Shown: piece after piece, positions 44,332 through 53,676 of the stretch
Layout of the letters: each line of letters begins with the position of its first letter
Numbering within the stretch: the stretch's first letter is position 1
Assembly (NCBI GenBank): GCA_028710415.1
Contig: JAQTUE010000029.1
Coordinates: 1 to 64,000, forward strand
Direction: 5' to 3'
DNA: 64,000 nt
From: Paludibacter sp.
GTDB taxonomy: Bacteria; Bacteroidota; Bacteroidia; Bacteroidales; Paludibacteraceae
Notes under the pieces: generated by a model
The model's database searches: none
What the model saw: the letters and a program-made list of their open reading frames with translations, nothing else
What the model was told of the DNA's origin: nothing
Translations under genes and position numbers: made by a program

Positions 44332-45621
44332 ATGAGAAACATTTGTTTTTATTTTGAGATTCATCAACCACTTCGTTTGAAACGTTACCGTTTTTTTGAA
44401 ATCGGACAAGATCATTACTACTATGATGACTTTCAAAACGAAGAGCGTATCCGTTATTTAGTTGAGCAGGCATATTTACCTTCGAACAGAACAATAGCAG
44501 AATTGATACGAAGTTCAAATGGAAATTTCCGTTGCACTTTTTCAATTTCAGGCATTGCACTGGAACAATTTGAGCAATATGCACCCGAAGTGATTGACAG
44601 TTTTAAAGAGCTGGCAAAAACAGGTAGTGTTGAATTCCTTGCTGAACCTTACGCACATTCACTCTCTTCAATTTTTGATGCAAATGAATTTGAGCAACAG
44701 GTAAAAATGCATGCTGCTAAAATTGAGGATTTATTTGGTAAAAAGCCAACTGCCTTTCGGAATGCCGAATTAATTTATTCTGATGAGATCGGTGAGTTGG
44801 TTTCTAAAATGGGCTATAAGACTATCCTTTTAGATGAAGCACGCCAGGTATTAGGTTGGAAAAGCCCGAACTACGTTTATACCCATGAATACCTGCCAAA
44901 ACTTAAATTACTCGTTCGGAATCACAAACTGAGTGATGATATAGCTTTTCGTTTCAGCAACAGGTCCTGGATTGACTTCCCTCTTTCAGCAGAAAAGTTT
45001 GTAAGTTGGTTAAATGCAATGCCTGAAGAAGAAAAAATCATCAACTTATGGATGGGATATGAAGCTTTGGGTGTTTTTCAGCAACCGGAATCAGGTATTT
45101 ACGATTTTCTGAAAGCGTTGCCCTATCATGCCATGGAACAACAAATCGGTTTTATTTTGCCTTCTGAAGTTGGTAAAAAAATGGAAACTGCAGGAAGTAT
45201 CAGTGCCACTCATCCAATAAGCTGGGCCGGGCTTGAGAAAGATATGAGTGCCTGGACCGGCAACGATTTGCAACAGGAAGCCTTACATAAGCTATATGGT
45301 GTTAGTGAACGTGTTCGTTTATGCAATGACAAACCCTTGCAACATGACTGGTTAATGCTTCAATCATCCGATCATTTTCGATACATGAGCCATAAAGATG
45401 CCTATGGTACTAATTTTGAATCGCCTTATGAGGCATTTATGAATTATATGAACATTCTGGCTGATTTTCTTGAAAGAGTGGATGCTCAATATCCAACTAC
45501 AATTGAAAATGAAGAATTAAATGAATTGCTTAAAACCATCGACCATCAGGAAAAGGAAATTGAATCACTCGAAAACGAATTAAAGAAAGTTCGGACCAGG
45601 AAAGTCAAGAAGGAGAATTAA
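44332..45621 (+). CDS. GH57 family alpha-glucan hydrolase / transferase
   Basis: The 429-residue protein starts ICFYFEIHQPLRLKRYRFF, the GH57 N-terminal motif with the conserved IHQP. FRNAELIYSDEIGELV contains the nucleophile at Glu146. The proposed acid, an aspartate of GH57 motif 4, would lie in the region around 210-235. It continues with HYYYDD and FLAEPYAHSLSS. The last 40 residues form a charged coiled coil (EIESLENELKKVRTRK). The role is trimming or branching of alpha-glucans, alpha-amylase-like or branching. It closes the glycogen trio and is followed by a terminator. Confidence 0.88.
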   Translation: MRNICFYFEIHQPLRLKRYRFFEIGQDHYYYDDFQNEERIRYLVEQAYLPSNRTIAELIRSSNGNFRCTFSISGIALEQFEQYAPEVIDSFKELAKTGSVEFLAEPYAHSLSSIFDANEFEQQVKMHAAKIEDLFGKKPTAFRNAELIYSDEIGELVSKMGYKTILLDEARQVLGWKSPNYVYTHEYLPKLKLLVRNHKLSDDIAFRFSNRSWIDFPLSAEKFVSWLNAMPEEEKIINLWMGYEALGVFQQPESGIYDFLKALPYHAMEQQIGFILPSEVGKKMETAGSISATHPISWAGLEKDMSAWTGNDLQQEALHKLYGVSERVRLCNDKPLQHDWLMLQSSDHFRYMSHKDAYGTNFESPYEAFMNYMNILADFLERVDAQYPTTIENEELNELLKTIDHQEKEIESLENELKKVRTRKVKKEN

Positions 45622-45654
45622 AATACTAATTATAATTTAGTTACAATCAAATAG

Positions 45655-45700
45655 ACATAGGATTTATCGGAATTTTCCGGTGAATCCTATGTTTTTGTTT
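45655..45700 (+). terminator. Terminator of the glycogen operon
   Basis: ACATAGGATT pairs with AATCCTATGT across an inner CGG/CCG stem (45655-45692), followed by a T-rich tail, 33 bases after the stop codon. Confidence 0.8.
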
Positions 45701-45837
45701 ATAAATCTCAAATTGGTTGATTTCAATCTCAATTATTCTGGTTGCTGAAAATTTAATCAGAAATGAATTGACTAATCCCAACAAATTGAATAATTTAAGA
45801 ATCTATAGGATTCAACTGCACCTGTCATAAGTGATTC

Positions 45838-45868
45838 TTTGCCATTTGACATTATTCCCTTACCTTTG
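45838..45868 (+). promoter_or_regulatory. Promoter of the CCA-adding enzyme gene
   Basis: TTTG (45838-45841), 19 bases of spacer and TACCTTTG (45861-45868) match both elements. The start codon is 26 bases downstream of the -7 box. Confidence 0.7.
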
Positions 45869-45894
45869 TGTTCCAAAAATAGGATGATTCTTTT

Positions 45895-47292
45895 ATGAAA
45901 AAATATTTAGAAGACAAGATATTCCAGATTATCTCTGAAGCAGCTGATGAACAACAACAGGAATGTTATGTAATTGGGGGGTTCGTTCGTGATATCTTTC
46001 TTAAACGGGCTTCGAAAGACATTGATGTAGTAGTGGTTGGAAGTGGAATTGAACTTGCTAAACGGGTAGCTTCTAAATTAGGAAAACGTGCTAACCTGAC
46101 TATCTTTAAGAACTTCGGTACCGCCCAGGTAAAATTAAGAGATCTGGAAGTTGAATTTGTGGGTGCCCGTAAAGAGTCCTACAACCGTGATTCCAGAAAT
46201 CCGATAGTAGAAGATGGCACACTTGAAGATGACCAGAACAGAAGGGACTTTACGATTAATGCCCTTGCAATATGCCTGAATAAAAGCCGTTTTGGTGAAT
46301 TAATTGATCCTTTTGGAGGACTGGAAGACTTGAAAAACTTTGTAATTCGTACTCCTCTCAATCCTGATATCACTTTCTCTGACGATCCCCTACGCATGAT
46401 GCGAGGTATCCGTTTTTCTGCTCAACTAGGCTTTTTCCTGGAAACGAATACTTTTGATGCCATTGCCCGCAATAAGGAACGCATTGAAATCATTTCCAAA
46501 GAACGCATTGCGGATGAATTGAATAAAATAATGATGTCCAGAAAGCCTTCAGTAGGTTTTATTTTACTGGAAAAGACAGGTTTGCTGGAACTTATTTTCC
46601 CAGAGTTGTTATCCTTGAAAGGGGCTGAAACAAAAGATGGCATTGGGCATAAAGACAATTTTACCCACACATTGGTTGTGTTGGATAATATATGCAAACA
46701 TACCGACAATTTATGGCTACGCTGGGCCGCTTTGTTGCATGATATAGGCAAACCACTTACCAAAAGATTCGACTCCAGAGTCGGTTGGACCTTTCACAAC
46801 CATAATTTTATTGGGGAAAAAATCATACCGGATATCTTTCGCAGAATGAAGTTGCCTACCAACGAGAAAATGAAATATGTTCAGAAGTTGGTAACGCTCC
46901 ATATGCGTCCGATTGTACTGAGTGAAGAAGAGATTACCGATTCAGCTATCCGCCGGTTATTATTTGAAGCAGGTGATGACATTGATGATTTAATGGTATT
47001 ATGTGAGGCTGATATTACATCTAAAAATGCAGAAAAAGTAAAGAAATTCAAGGCTAATTTTCAATTAGTCCGTCAAAAGCTGAAAGAAATAGAAGAAAAA
47101 GATCGTGTCCGTAATTTCCAACCGCCTATTGGAGGGCAGGAAATCATGGATACCTTTAATTTGCCGGCATCCTCAATCGTTGGGGAAATTAAAACACGTA
47201 TTAAAGATGCCATTATGGATGGCATTATTCCGAATGAACATGATGCTGCAGTAACTTATATGATGCAAATTGCCAGTGAATTCGGATTATAA
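45895..47292 (+). CDS. CCA tRNA nucleotidyltransferase / poly(A) polymerase family with HD domain
   Basis: The 465-residue protein has the class II nucleotidyltransferase head: YVIGGFVRDIFLKR and the acidic pair in SKDIDVVVVG. RRDFTINALA is the polymerase motif and DDPLRMMRGIRFSAQLGF the tRNA-recognition segment. A C-terminal HD domain has RWAALLHDIGKP (about 280-291). It adds or repairs the CCA end of tRNAs, which fits the tRNA-Met gene here having no encoded CCA. The HD domain probably gives 2',3'-cyclic phosphodiesterase or phosphatase activity. Confidence 0.92.
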   Translation: MKKYLEDKIFQIISEAADEQQQECYVIGGFVRDIFLKRASKDIDVVVVGSGIELAKRVASKLGKRANLTIFKNFGTAQVKLRDLEVEFVGARKESYNRDSRNPIVEDGTLEDDQNRRDFTINALAICLNKSRFGELIDPFGGLEDLKNFVIRTPLNPDITFSDDPLRMMRGIRFSAQLGFFLETNTFDAIARNKERIEIISKERIADELNKIMMSRKPSVGFILLEKTGLLELIFPELLSLKGAETKDGIGHKDNFTHTLVVLDNICKHTDNLWLRWAALLHDIGKPLTKRFDSRVGWTFHNHNFIGEKIIPDIFRRMKLPTNEKMKYVQKLVTLHMRPIVLSEEEITDSAIRRLLFEAGDDIDDLMVLCEADITSKNAEKVKKFKANFQLVRQKLKEIEEKDRVRNFQPPIGGQEIMDTFNLPASSIVGEIKTRIKDAIMDGIIPNEHDAAVTYMMQIASEFGL

Positions 47293-47410
47293 TAAAAGGA
47301 TAATTTAAACAGATAGAATAACTGTTTTAGCAGTTGAGTTTTACATTAAATTTTATACTAATCTATTTATAAAAACAGATTAACTACAGGAATATATCAT
47401 TGAACATATC

Positions 47411-48679
47411 ATGAAAAAAATTATTTCTCTATTTTTAATTCTGGCAACAGGTATTTCTTGTTATAGTCAAAAGAAATCCACACCGCAGGCTTTCATTTAT
47501 TCTCAAAAAGTTCCTGAAACATTTGATTCCAATCGCATAGCCCGGTTGGATTCTGCATTCCAAAAACTTGTGGACAATGGAACGATACCTCATGCCGTTA
47601 CTTTTGTGGCTCACCATGGAAAAGTAATTCACAACAAGGCATTTGGATGGCGAAATATAGAATCCAAAATTCCATGTCAGAAAGACGACTATTTCAGGAT
47701 GGCTTCCCAAACCAAAGCCATCACAGCAGTAGCAGTTATGACTCTTTTTGAAGAAGGGAAAATATTATTAGACGACCCAATCAAGAAGTATATTCCTGAA
47801 TTTGAAAACCCCGTGGTATTAGTTTCATTCAATGAAAAGGATTCATCATATACTACCCGACCTGCCAGTAAAGACATTACGATCCGTCATTTACTGACTC
47901 ATACCTCCGGCATCTCGTATGGCAATGGAAGCTCGTTAGGCAAGATCTTTGCTAAAAAAGGGATTCCTCCTTTGAATACACTTGGAAATAAAATCCTGGG
48001 CGAAGTAATACGCACCTTGGCAACCTGTCCCCTGGAGCATGATCCGGGTGAGAAATTCACCTATGGCATGAGCCTGGATGTATTAGGCTATTTGATTGAA
48101 GTAGTTTCCGGCAAACCGGTAAATCAATATTTCAGGGAACGAATATTTGAGCCCCTTGGAATGAACAACACATTTTTTTATATTCCAAAAGGGAAAGAAA
48201 ACCGTATGGTAACCCTCTATCAAAAAGATAAGAATACACCGTTAACCCCGAATCCTGATAGATTATTTCAGACTTATCCATATTCAGGGGCACAGACCAT
48301 GTTTAGTACTGGGGCAGGCTTATCCGGGAGTATTGAAGACTATGCCAAATTTTGCCAGATGATCTTAAATGGTGGCGAATTCAATGGTAAAAGAATCTTA
48401 GGAAGAAAAACGGTTGAATTAATGTGTAAAAACCAGGTAAATGATTTACGGGGTGAGATAGGTTTTGGGCTGGCATTTGATGATTTCCGGTCGGAATACA
48501 GCCATGAATCAATTGCTTCACAAGGGTCTTTACGATGGGGTGGTATGTTTGGTACCGATTATATCATTGATCCGGAAGAAGATTTAATATTACTTTTCTA
48601 CATAAACCTGCAACCAAACAATACCGGCCAGGATTTCAAAGTATTATTCCACAATCTGGTGTATCAGGCTTTAAAATAA
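47411..48679 (+). CDS. Exported serine hydrolase of the beta-lactamase (class C / PBP4*) superfamily
   Basis: The 422-residue protein has a signal peptide that may be a lipoprotein type (ending near ATGISC, Cys17). The SxxK nucleophile is in RMASQTKAI (Ser99, Lys102). The second motif is YGMSLDVLGYL, a variant where YxN is expected, and the third region is WGGMFGTDY. HTSGISYGNG is typical of the family. It could be an esterase, D-Ala peptidase or beta-lactam hydrolase; true resistance activity cannot be claimed. It lies 29 bases upstream of the prolyl oligopeptidase and may be co-expressed. Confidence 0.87.
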   Translation: MKKIISLFLILATGISCYSQKKSTPQAFIYSQKVPETFDSNRIARLDSAFQKLVDNGTIPHAVTFVAHHGKVIHNKAFGWRNIESKIPCQKDDYFRMASQTKAITAVAVMTLFEEGKILLDDPIKKYIPEFENPVVLVSFNEKDSSYTTRPASKDITIRHLLTHTSGISYGNGSSLGKIFAKKGIPPLNTLGNKILGEVIRTLATCPLEHDPGEKFTYGMSLDVLGYLIEVVSGKPVNQYFRERIFEPLGMNNTFFYIPKGKENRMVTLYQKDKNTPLTPNPDRLFQTYPYSGAQTMFSTGAGLSGSIEDYAKFCQMILNGGEFNGKRILGRKTVELMCKNQVNDLRGEIGFGLAFDDFRSEYSHESIASQGSLRWGGMFGTDYIIDPEEDLILLFYINLQPNNTGQDFKVLFHNLVYQALK

Positions 48680-48708
48680 ATCATATTAAATCGTATAACA
48701 ACAAATAA

Positions 48709-50823
48709 ATGAAACGTTTAATTCCAATCATTATCAGCATGATTTTAGTATCATCCAATTATTCAAAATCAGAAATAATATATCCGGAGACAGTTAAAGA
48801 GAATCATATTGATACCTATTTTGGAGTTGATGTACATGACCCCTACCGCTGGCTTGAAAATGACACTTCGGCTGCTACTTCTTCGTGGGTAAAAACTCAA
48901 AATAAAGTTACCAACAATTTCTTAGCGCAAATACCTTTCCGTTCAGAGCTAAAGAAAAGGTTGACGTCCTTGATGAATTATCCAAAATTCGGTTCTCCAG
49001 TCAAAAAGAACGGACAATATTATTTCCTTAAAAATAACGGTCTCCAGAATCAATCTGTTTTATACCGTCAGGCAACACTTGCCTCCACCCCTGAAGTACT
49101 TCTTGATCCGAATAGTTTCTCAACAGATGGCACAGTAGCTTTGCATGCCCAGACATTTTCAAAAGATGGTAAATACCTGGGGTATTCCATTTCACGAAAT
49201 GGCTCGGACTGGAACGAGATTTTTGTTATGGATGTCGCCAGCAAACAAGTTCTAGCCGACCATATCAACTGGTCAAAGTCGTCGGGTATTTCCTGGCAAG
49301 GTGATGGATTCTATTACAGTGCGTACGATGCCCCTGAACCGGGTAAAGAATATTCAAATAAGAATGAATTCGAAAAAGTATATTATCATAGTGTAGGCCA
49401 ATTGCAAAGCCAGGATAAGTTGATTTATGAAAATAAGAACTTTCCCCTTCGTGAATGTTATCCCATAGTAACCGAAGATGAAAAATATCTTTTTATTACT
49501 GAAACTGAAACCACTACCGGAAACGAATTATGGATAAAAGATTTAACCATTCCCAATGCTCAGTTTGAATTATTTGCACCCGGTTTTGTAAATGATTATA
49601 GCGTTGTTGATCATGTAAATGGCAAAATATACGTACTCACAAACTGGCAGGCACCGAAACAAAGGTTAATGGAAGTTGATCCAAAAAATCACTTAGCTAA
49701 ATACTGGAAAGAAATAATACCTGAGTCAAAAAGCGTACTTGAAAGAGTTTCCATTATCGGAGGAAAAATATTGGCCGAATACATGAAAGACGCTTCAAAC
49801 CACGCCTATGGATTTGATTTAAGCGGTAAAAAACTCTATGAAGTCAAATTGCCCACTTTAGGAACGTTGAGTGGATTTACCGGCGATAAAGACGATAACG
49901 AAGCATTTTATATCTTTAATTCCTATACATTGCCTCCTACCGTATTCAGATTTGATGCTGCCAAAAACAAATCGGAAGTGTTTCGTAAAACTGAAGTAGC
50001 CTTTAAGTCAGAGGATTATATCAGCGAACAGGTTTTCTATACCAGCAAGGATGGCACAAAAGTACCAATGTCCATTACCTATAAAAAGGGCATGAAAAAG
50101 GATGGAAAAAACCCGTTGATGCTTTATGGCTATGGTGGTTTCAATATTAGCCTAAACCCCACTTTTAGTGCAGTTCGAATCCCGTTTCTTGAAAATGGTG
50201 GGATTTACGTGGTAGCCAATATCCGTGGAGGCGGTGAATATGGTGAAGCCTGGCACTTGGCAGGAACCAAAATGCATAAACAAAATGTATTCGACGACTT
50301 TATAGCTGCCGCCGAATACCTTATTTCAAAGAAATATACTTCCACGAATAAACTGGCCATTGATGGTGGTTCTAACGGAGGTTTACTTGTTGGAGCTTGC
50401 CTTACCCAACGTCCCGGTTTATTTGCCGTAGCAATCCCTGAAGTGGGCGTACTGGACATGTTACGTTACAATCAGTTTACTATCGGCTGGTCCTGGACAA
50501 GTGACTATGGGAACAGCCAGGAAAGCAAAGAAATGTTCGAATACCTCAAAGGATATTCTCCGTTGCACAATGTTAAGTCCGGGATCAACTATCCTGCCAC
50601 GTTGGTAATGACAGGTGATCATGATGACCGGGTAGTACCTGCCCATTCTTTCAAATTTGCCGCAACATTGCAAGCCAATAATGCGGGAAATGCACCTACA
50701 TTGATCAGGATTGACTCCAAAGCAGGCCATGGTGCAGGGAAACCAATAGGTAAAGTAATCGATGCCCAGACGGATATGTGGTCATTTGTAATGTATAACC
50801 TGGGGATGAATCCAAAATTTTAA
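48709..50823 (+). CDS. Prolyl oligopeptidase family serine peptidase (S9A), exported
   Basis: The 704-residue protein starts with a short hydrophobic signal-like segment (residues 1-20). A seven-bladed propeller (about 80-410) begins after DPYRWLENDTS. The C-terminal alpha/beta hydrolase carries the full triad: Ser555 in DGGSNGGLLVG, Asp639 in GDHDDRVVP, and His674 in KAGHGAGKP. Prolyl oligopeptidases cut short peptides after proline. Export, if the signal is functional, points to periplasmic peptide degradation. The length fits the family norm of about 690-710. Confidence 0.92.
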   Translation: MKRLIPIIISMILVSSNYSKSEIIYPETVKENHIDTYFGVDVHDPYRWLENDTSAATSSWVKTQNKVTNNFLAQIPFRSELKKRLTSLMNYPKFGSPVKKNGQYYFLKNNGLQNQSVLYRQATLASTPEVLLDPNSFSTDGTVALHAQTFSKDGKYLGYSISRNGSDWNEIFVMDVASKQVLADHINWSKSSGISWQGDGFYYSAYDAPEPGKEYSNKNEFEKVYYHSVGQLQSQDKLIYENKNFPLRECYPIVTEDEKYLFITETETTTGNELWIKDLTIPNAQFELFAPGFVNDYSVVDHVNGKIYVLTNWQAPKQRLMEVDPKNHLAKYWKEIIPESKSVLERVSIIGGKILAEYMKDASNHAYGFDLSGKKLYEVKLPTLGTLSGFTGDKDDNEAFYIFNSYTLPPTVFRFDAAKNKSEVFRKTEVAFKSEDYISEQVFYTSKDGTKVPMSITYKKGMKKDGKNPLMLYGYGGFNISLNPTFSAVRIPFLENGGIYVVANIRGGGEYGEAWHLAGTKMHKQNVFDDFIAAAEYLISKKYTSTNKLAIDGGSNGGLLVGACLTQRPGLFAVAIPEVGVLDMLRYNQFTIGWSWTSDYGNSQESKEMFEYLKGYSPLHNVKSGINYPATLVMTGDHDDRVVPAHSFKFAATLQANNAGNAPTLIRIDSKAGHGAGKPIGKVIDAQTDMWSFVMYNLGMNPKF

Positions 50824-50907
50824 TGAATTTATAATTTTTATAATCAGCATTATAGCATATAAAAACTGGATTTTTTGGACTTAATTCCATTTTTTTCTTT
50901 CTAAAAA

Positions 50908-50938
50908 TTTGCCAAATGCTCTAAAAAGCCTATCTTTG
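50908..50938 (+). promoter_or_regulatory. Promoter of the tRNA-Met gene
   Basis: TTTG (50908-50911), 19 bases of spacer and TATCTTTG (50931-50938) match both Bacteroidota promoter elements. Transcription would start about 10 bases before the tRNA. Confidence 0.8.
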
Positions 50939-50955
50939 CACCGCTTTAAAAGAAT

Positions 50956-51029
50956 GGCGGGATAGCTCAGTTGGTTAGAGCGTCGGATTCATAACCCGGA
51001 GGTCACGAGTTCAACTCTCGTTCCCGCTA
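50956..51029 (+). tRNA. tRNA-Met (anticodon CAT)
   Basis: A full cloverleaf can be drawn over 74 bases. The acceptor GGCGGGA pairs with TCCCGCT, with a terminal G-U pair. The D arm is GCTC/GAGC. The anticodon loop TTCATAA shows CAT. The T arm ACGAG/CTCGT has loop TTCAACT. The acceptor stem with a paired first base argues against initiator tRNA. Elongator Met is the usual call, but a CAT anticodon modified to read AUA (tRNA-Ile2) cannot be fully excluded. The base pair at 31-39 is A-C, a mismatch. CCA is not encoded. Confidence 0.93.
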
Positions 51030-51030
51030 C

Positions 51031-51073
51031 ATAAAAAGAGGAAGTTCATTCTATGAACTTCCTCTTTTTATGT
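51031..51073. terminator. Bidirectional terminator between tRNA-Met and clpB
   Basis: A perfect 19-bp stem (51031-51049 with 51053-51071) with a 3-base loop has A/T runs on both sides. It starts 2 bases after the tRNA and ends 14 bases before the clpB stop codon. Confidence 0.9.
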
Positions 51074-51084
51074 TTACGGGTTAT

Positions 51085-53676
51085 TTATTTCTCTTTGAAT
51101 GTCAACCCCGTCCCATCATAATCCACAACAATCGTCTGGTCGTTGTGCACCTTTCCTGAAATAAGTTCTTTTGATAAGTCATTCAGAACATATTTTTGGA
51201 TTGCCCGTTTAACAGGACGCGCCCCGAATTGAGGATCAAATCCTAAGTCGGCTATCTGTTCGATTGCTTTTTCGGTGACTTCCAACCGGATGCCATTTTG
51301 CTGCAACATCGATTGTACCCCCTGTATTTGCAAACGAACAATCTCTTCTATCTGGGACAGATTGAGCGGTGCAAACATCACCAGTTCATCAATACGGTTT
51401 AAGAACTCGGGACGAATAGTTTGCTTGAGCAATTCAAACACTTCTGTTTTTGTTTTCTCAATAATTTCTTCCTGGTTCTTATCCGTCATGTTTTCAAAGT
51501 TGTCACGGATTAAGGTAGAACCAATGTTGGAAGTCATAATGATGATGGTATTTTTGAAATTCACCAACCTGCCTTTGTTATCAGTCAATCGTCCATCATC
51601 CAATACCTGCAGCAACACGTTGAACACATCAGGATGGGCTTTTTCAATTTCATCGAATAGCACTACCGAATAAGGCTTCCGTCGGATAGCTTCGGTCAGT
51701 TGGCCTCCTTCATCATAACCCACATACCCAGGAGGTGATCCTATCAAACGGGTAACAGAGAATTTTTCCTGATACTCGCTCATATCAATCCGGGTCATCA
51801 TATTTTCATCATCGAACAGGAATTCTGCCAACGCCTTTGCCAGCTCTGTTTTACCCACCCCTGTCGTCCCCAGGAATATAAACGAACCTATCGGCCGTTT
51901 TGGATCCTGTAAGCCTGCACGGCTCCTGCGAACTGCATCTGAGACTGCCTGGATCGCTTCATCCTGCCCGATCACCCGGAGATGAAGTTCATCTTCCAGG
52001 TTGAGCAATTTGTCTTTTTCACTTTGAAGCATTTTATTCACAGGGATACCGGTCCAACGGCTGACCACATCGGCAATATCCTCGCTGTCTACTTCTTCTT
52101 TTATCAGGGCATGGACACCCTGGATAGCCGCCAGCTTCACCTGGAATTGGGCAATCTGTTCCTCTGCCGTTTTAATTTTTCCATATCGTATTTCGGCCAC
52201 ACTTCCGTAATCACCTTCACGTTCAGCTTTATCCGCCTGATATTTCAGGTCTTCAATTTCTATTTTTGATTGTTGGATACTGTCAATCAATTGTTTTTCG
52301 GACGACCATTTAGCTCTGATTTCCTTGCCTTCTTCTTTCAGGTTTGCAATTTCCTCATTCAGTTGCTCCAGTTTCCGTGTATCATTTTCACGTTTTATGG
52401 CTTCACGCTCAATTTCCAGTTGTTTAATGTTACGGTCAATGATATCAAGTTCTTCAGGAACCGAATCCACTTCCAGCCTTAATTTAGCAGCCGCTTCATC
52501 CATCAGGTCGATAGCTTTGTCCGGCAAAAACCTGTTCGTAATGTACCGGCTGGATAATTCCACCGCTGCAATGATGGCATCATCTTTGATCCTTACTTTA
52601 TGGTGGTTTTCATACCGTTCTTTCAATCCACGCAGGATAGAAATGGTGCTTGGGATATCAGGTTCATCAATGGTTACAATTTGAAACCGGCGTTCCAGGG
52701 CTTTATCCTTTTCAAAGTATTTTTGGTATTCGTCAAGTGTGGTGGCACCGATAGCCCTCAATTCCCCCCTTGCCAAAGCTGGTTTCAGGATATTGGCTGC
52801 ATCCATGGCTCCATCGCTCTTACCAGCACCCACCAGGGTATGGATTTCGTCGATAAACAAAATTACCTCCCCATCCGCTTTTATCACTTCATTGACTACC
52901 GCCTTCAGCCTTTCTTCAAATTCCCCCTTGTACTTGGCACCGGCAATCAATGCACCCATATCCAACGAGAAGATCTGTTTCGATTTCAGGTTTTCAGGCA
53001 CATCGCCCCGCACAATTCGGTGCGCCAGGCCTTCGGCAATGGCTGTCTTTCCAACTCCCGGTTCCCCGATCAATATCGGGTTATTCTTGGTCCTTCGGCT
53101 CAGTATCTGCAGTACCCGCCTGATTTCTTCATCACGGCCTATCACAGGGTCCAGTTTCCCTGCCCGGGCTTGCTCGTTCAGGTTGATAGCATACTTATTC
53201 AACGCATTATAGCTTTCCTCGGCAGAAGCAGAATCGGCCTTCGCTCCTTTCCGCAATTCAGCGATTGCTTTTTGAAGCTCATTTTCGGATACTCCGGCAT
53301 CTTTCAATACTTTTGAAAATGCATTCTTTTCAGCGATGAGTGCCAGCAGGATGTATTCCAGCGAAACAAACTGATCGCCTGCCTTGGTGGACAACGCTGT
53401 TGCCTTTTGCAAAACGGCATTCATTTCCCGGCTCAGGTAAGGTTCTCCTCCCGAAACACGTGGAAAACCACTGATCATTGAGTCGGCAATTGCTTCCAGG
53501 GAGGAAACATTCACGCCCAGTTTCCCAAACAGAAATTGAGTCAGGTCCTCTCCTTTTGTTACCAGTGCTTTGAATAAGTGGGGTGTTTCCACCACTTGCT
53601 GCCCGTTCGCCTGAACCAGTTCAATTGCTTGTTGGATGGCTTCCTGCGATTTAATGGTAAAATTATTAAAGTTCAT
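51085..53676 (-). CDS. clpB: ATP-dependent disaggregase chaperone ClpB
   Basis: The 863-residue protein has the full ClpB order: N-terminal Clp repeat domain (about 1-145), first AAA domain with Walker A GEPGVGKTA near 205 and IDEIHTLVGAG, a long coiled-coil middle domain (about 400-520) with EIANLKEEGKEIRAKW, second AAA domain with GTTGVGKTE near 605 and SEYQEKFSVTRLIGSPPGYVG, and a D2 small domain. The middle domain distinguishes it from ClpA and ClpC. It rescues aggregated proteins together with DnaK. No heat-shock operator (such as CIRCE) was seen upstream. Confidence 0.95.
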   Translation of the reverse strand: MNFNNFTIKSQEAIQQAIELVQANGQQVVETPHLFKALVTKGEDLTQFLFGKLGVNVSSLEAIADSMISGFPRVSGGEPYLSREMNAVLQKATALSTKAGDQFVSLEYILLALIAEKNAFSKVLKDAGVSENELQKAIAELRKGAKADSASAEESYNALNKYAINLNEQARAGKLDPVIGRDEEIRRVLQILSRRTKNNPILIGEPGVGKTAIAEGLAHRIVRGDVPENLKSKQIFSLDMGALIAGAKYKGEFEERLKAVVNEVIKADGEVILFIDEIHTLVGAGKSDGAMDAANILKPALARGELRAIGATTLDEYQKYFEKDKALERRFQIVTIDEPDIPSTISILRGLKERYENHHKVRIKDDAIIAAVELSSRYITNRFLPDKAIDLMDEAAAKLRLEVDSVPEELDIIDRNIKQLEIEREAIKRENDTRKLEQLNEEIANLKEEGKEIRAKWSSEKQLIDSIQQSKIEIEDLKYQADKAEREGDYGSVAEIRYGKIKTAEEQIAQFQVKLAAIQGVHALIKEEVDSEDIADVVSRWTGIPVNKMLQSEKDKLLNLEDELHLRVIGQDEAIQAVSDAVRRSRAGLQDPKRPIGSFIFLGTTGVGKTELAKALAEFLFDDENMMTRIDMSEYQEKFSVTRLIGSPPGYVGYDEGGQLTEAIRRKPYSVVLFDEIEKAHPDVFNVLLQVLDDGRLTDNKGRLVNFKNTIIIMTSNIGSTLIRDNFENMTDKNQEEIIEKTKTEVFELLKQTIRPEFLNRIDELVMFAPLNLSQIEEIVRLQIQGVQSMLQQNGIRLEVTEKAIEQIADLGFDPQFGARPVKRAIQKYVLNDLSKELISGKVHNDQTIVVDYDGTGLTFKEK

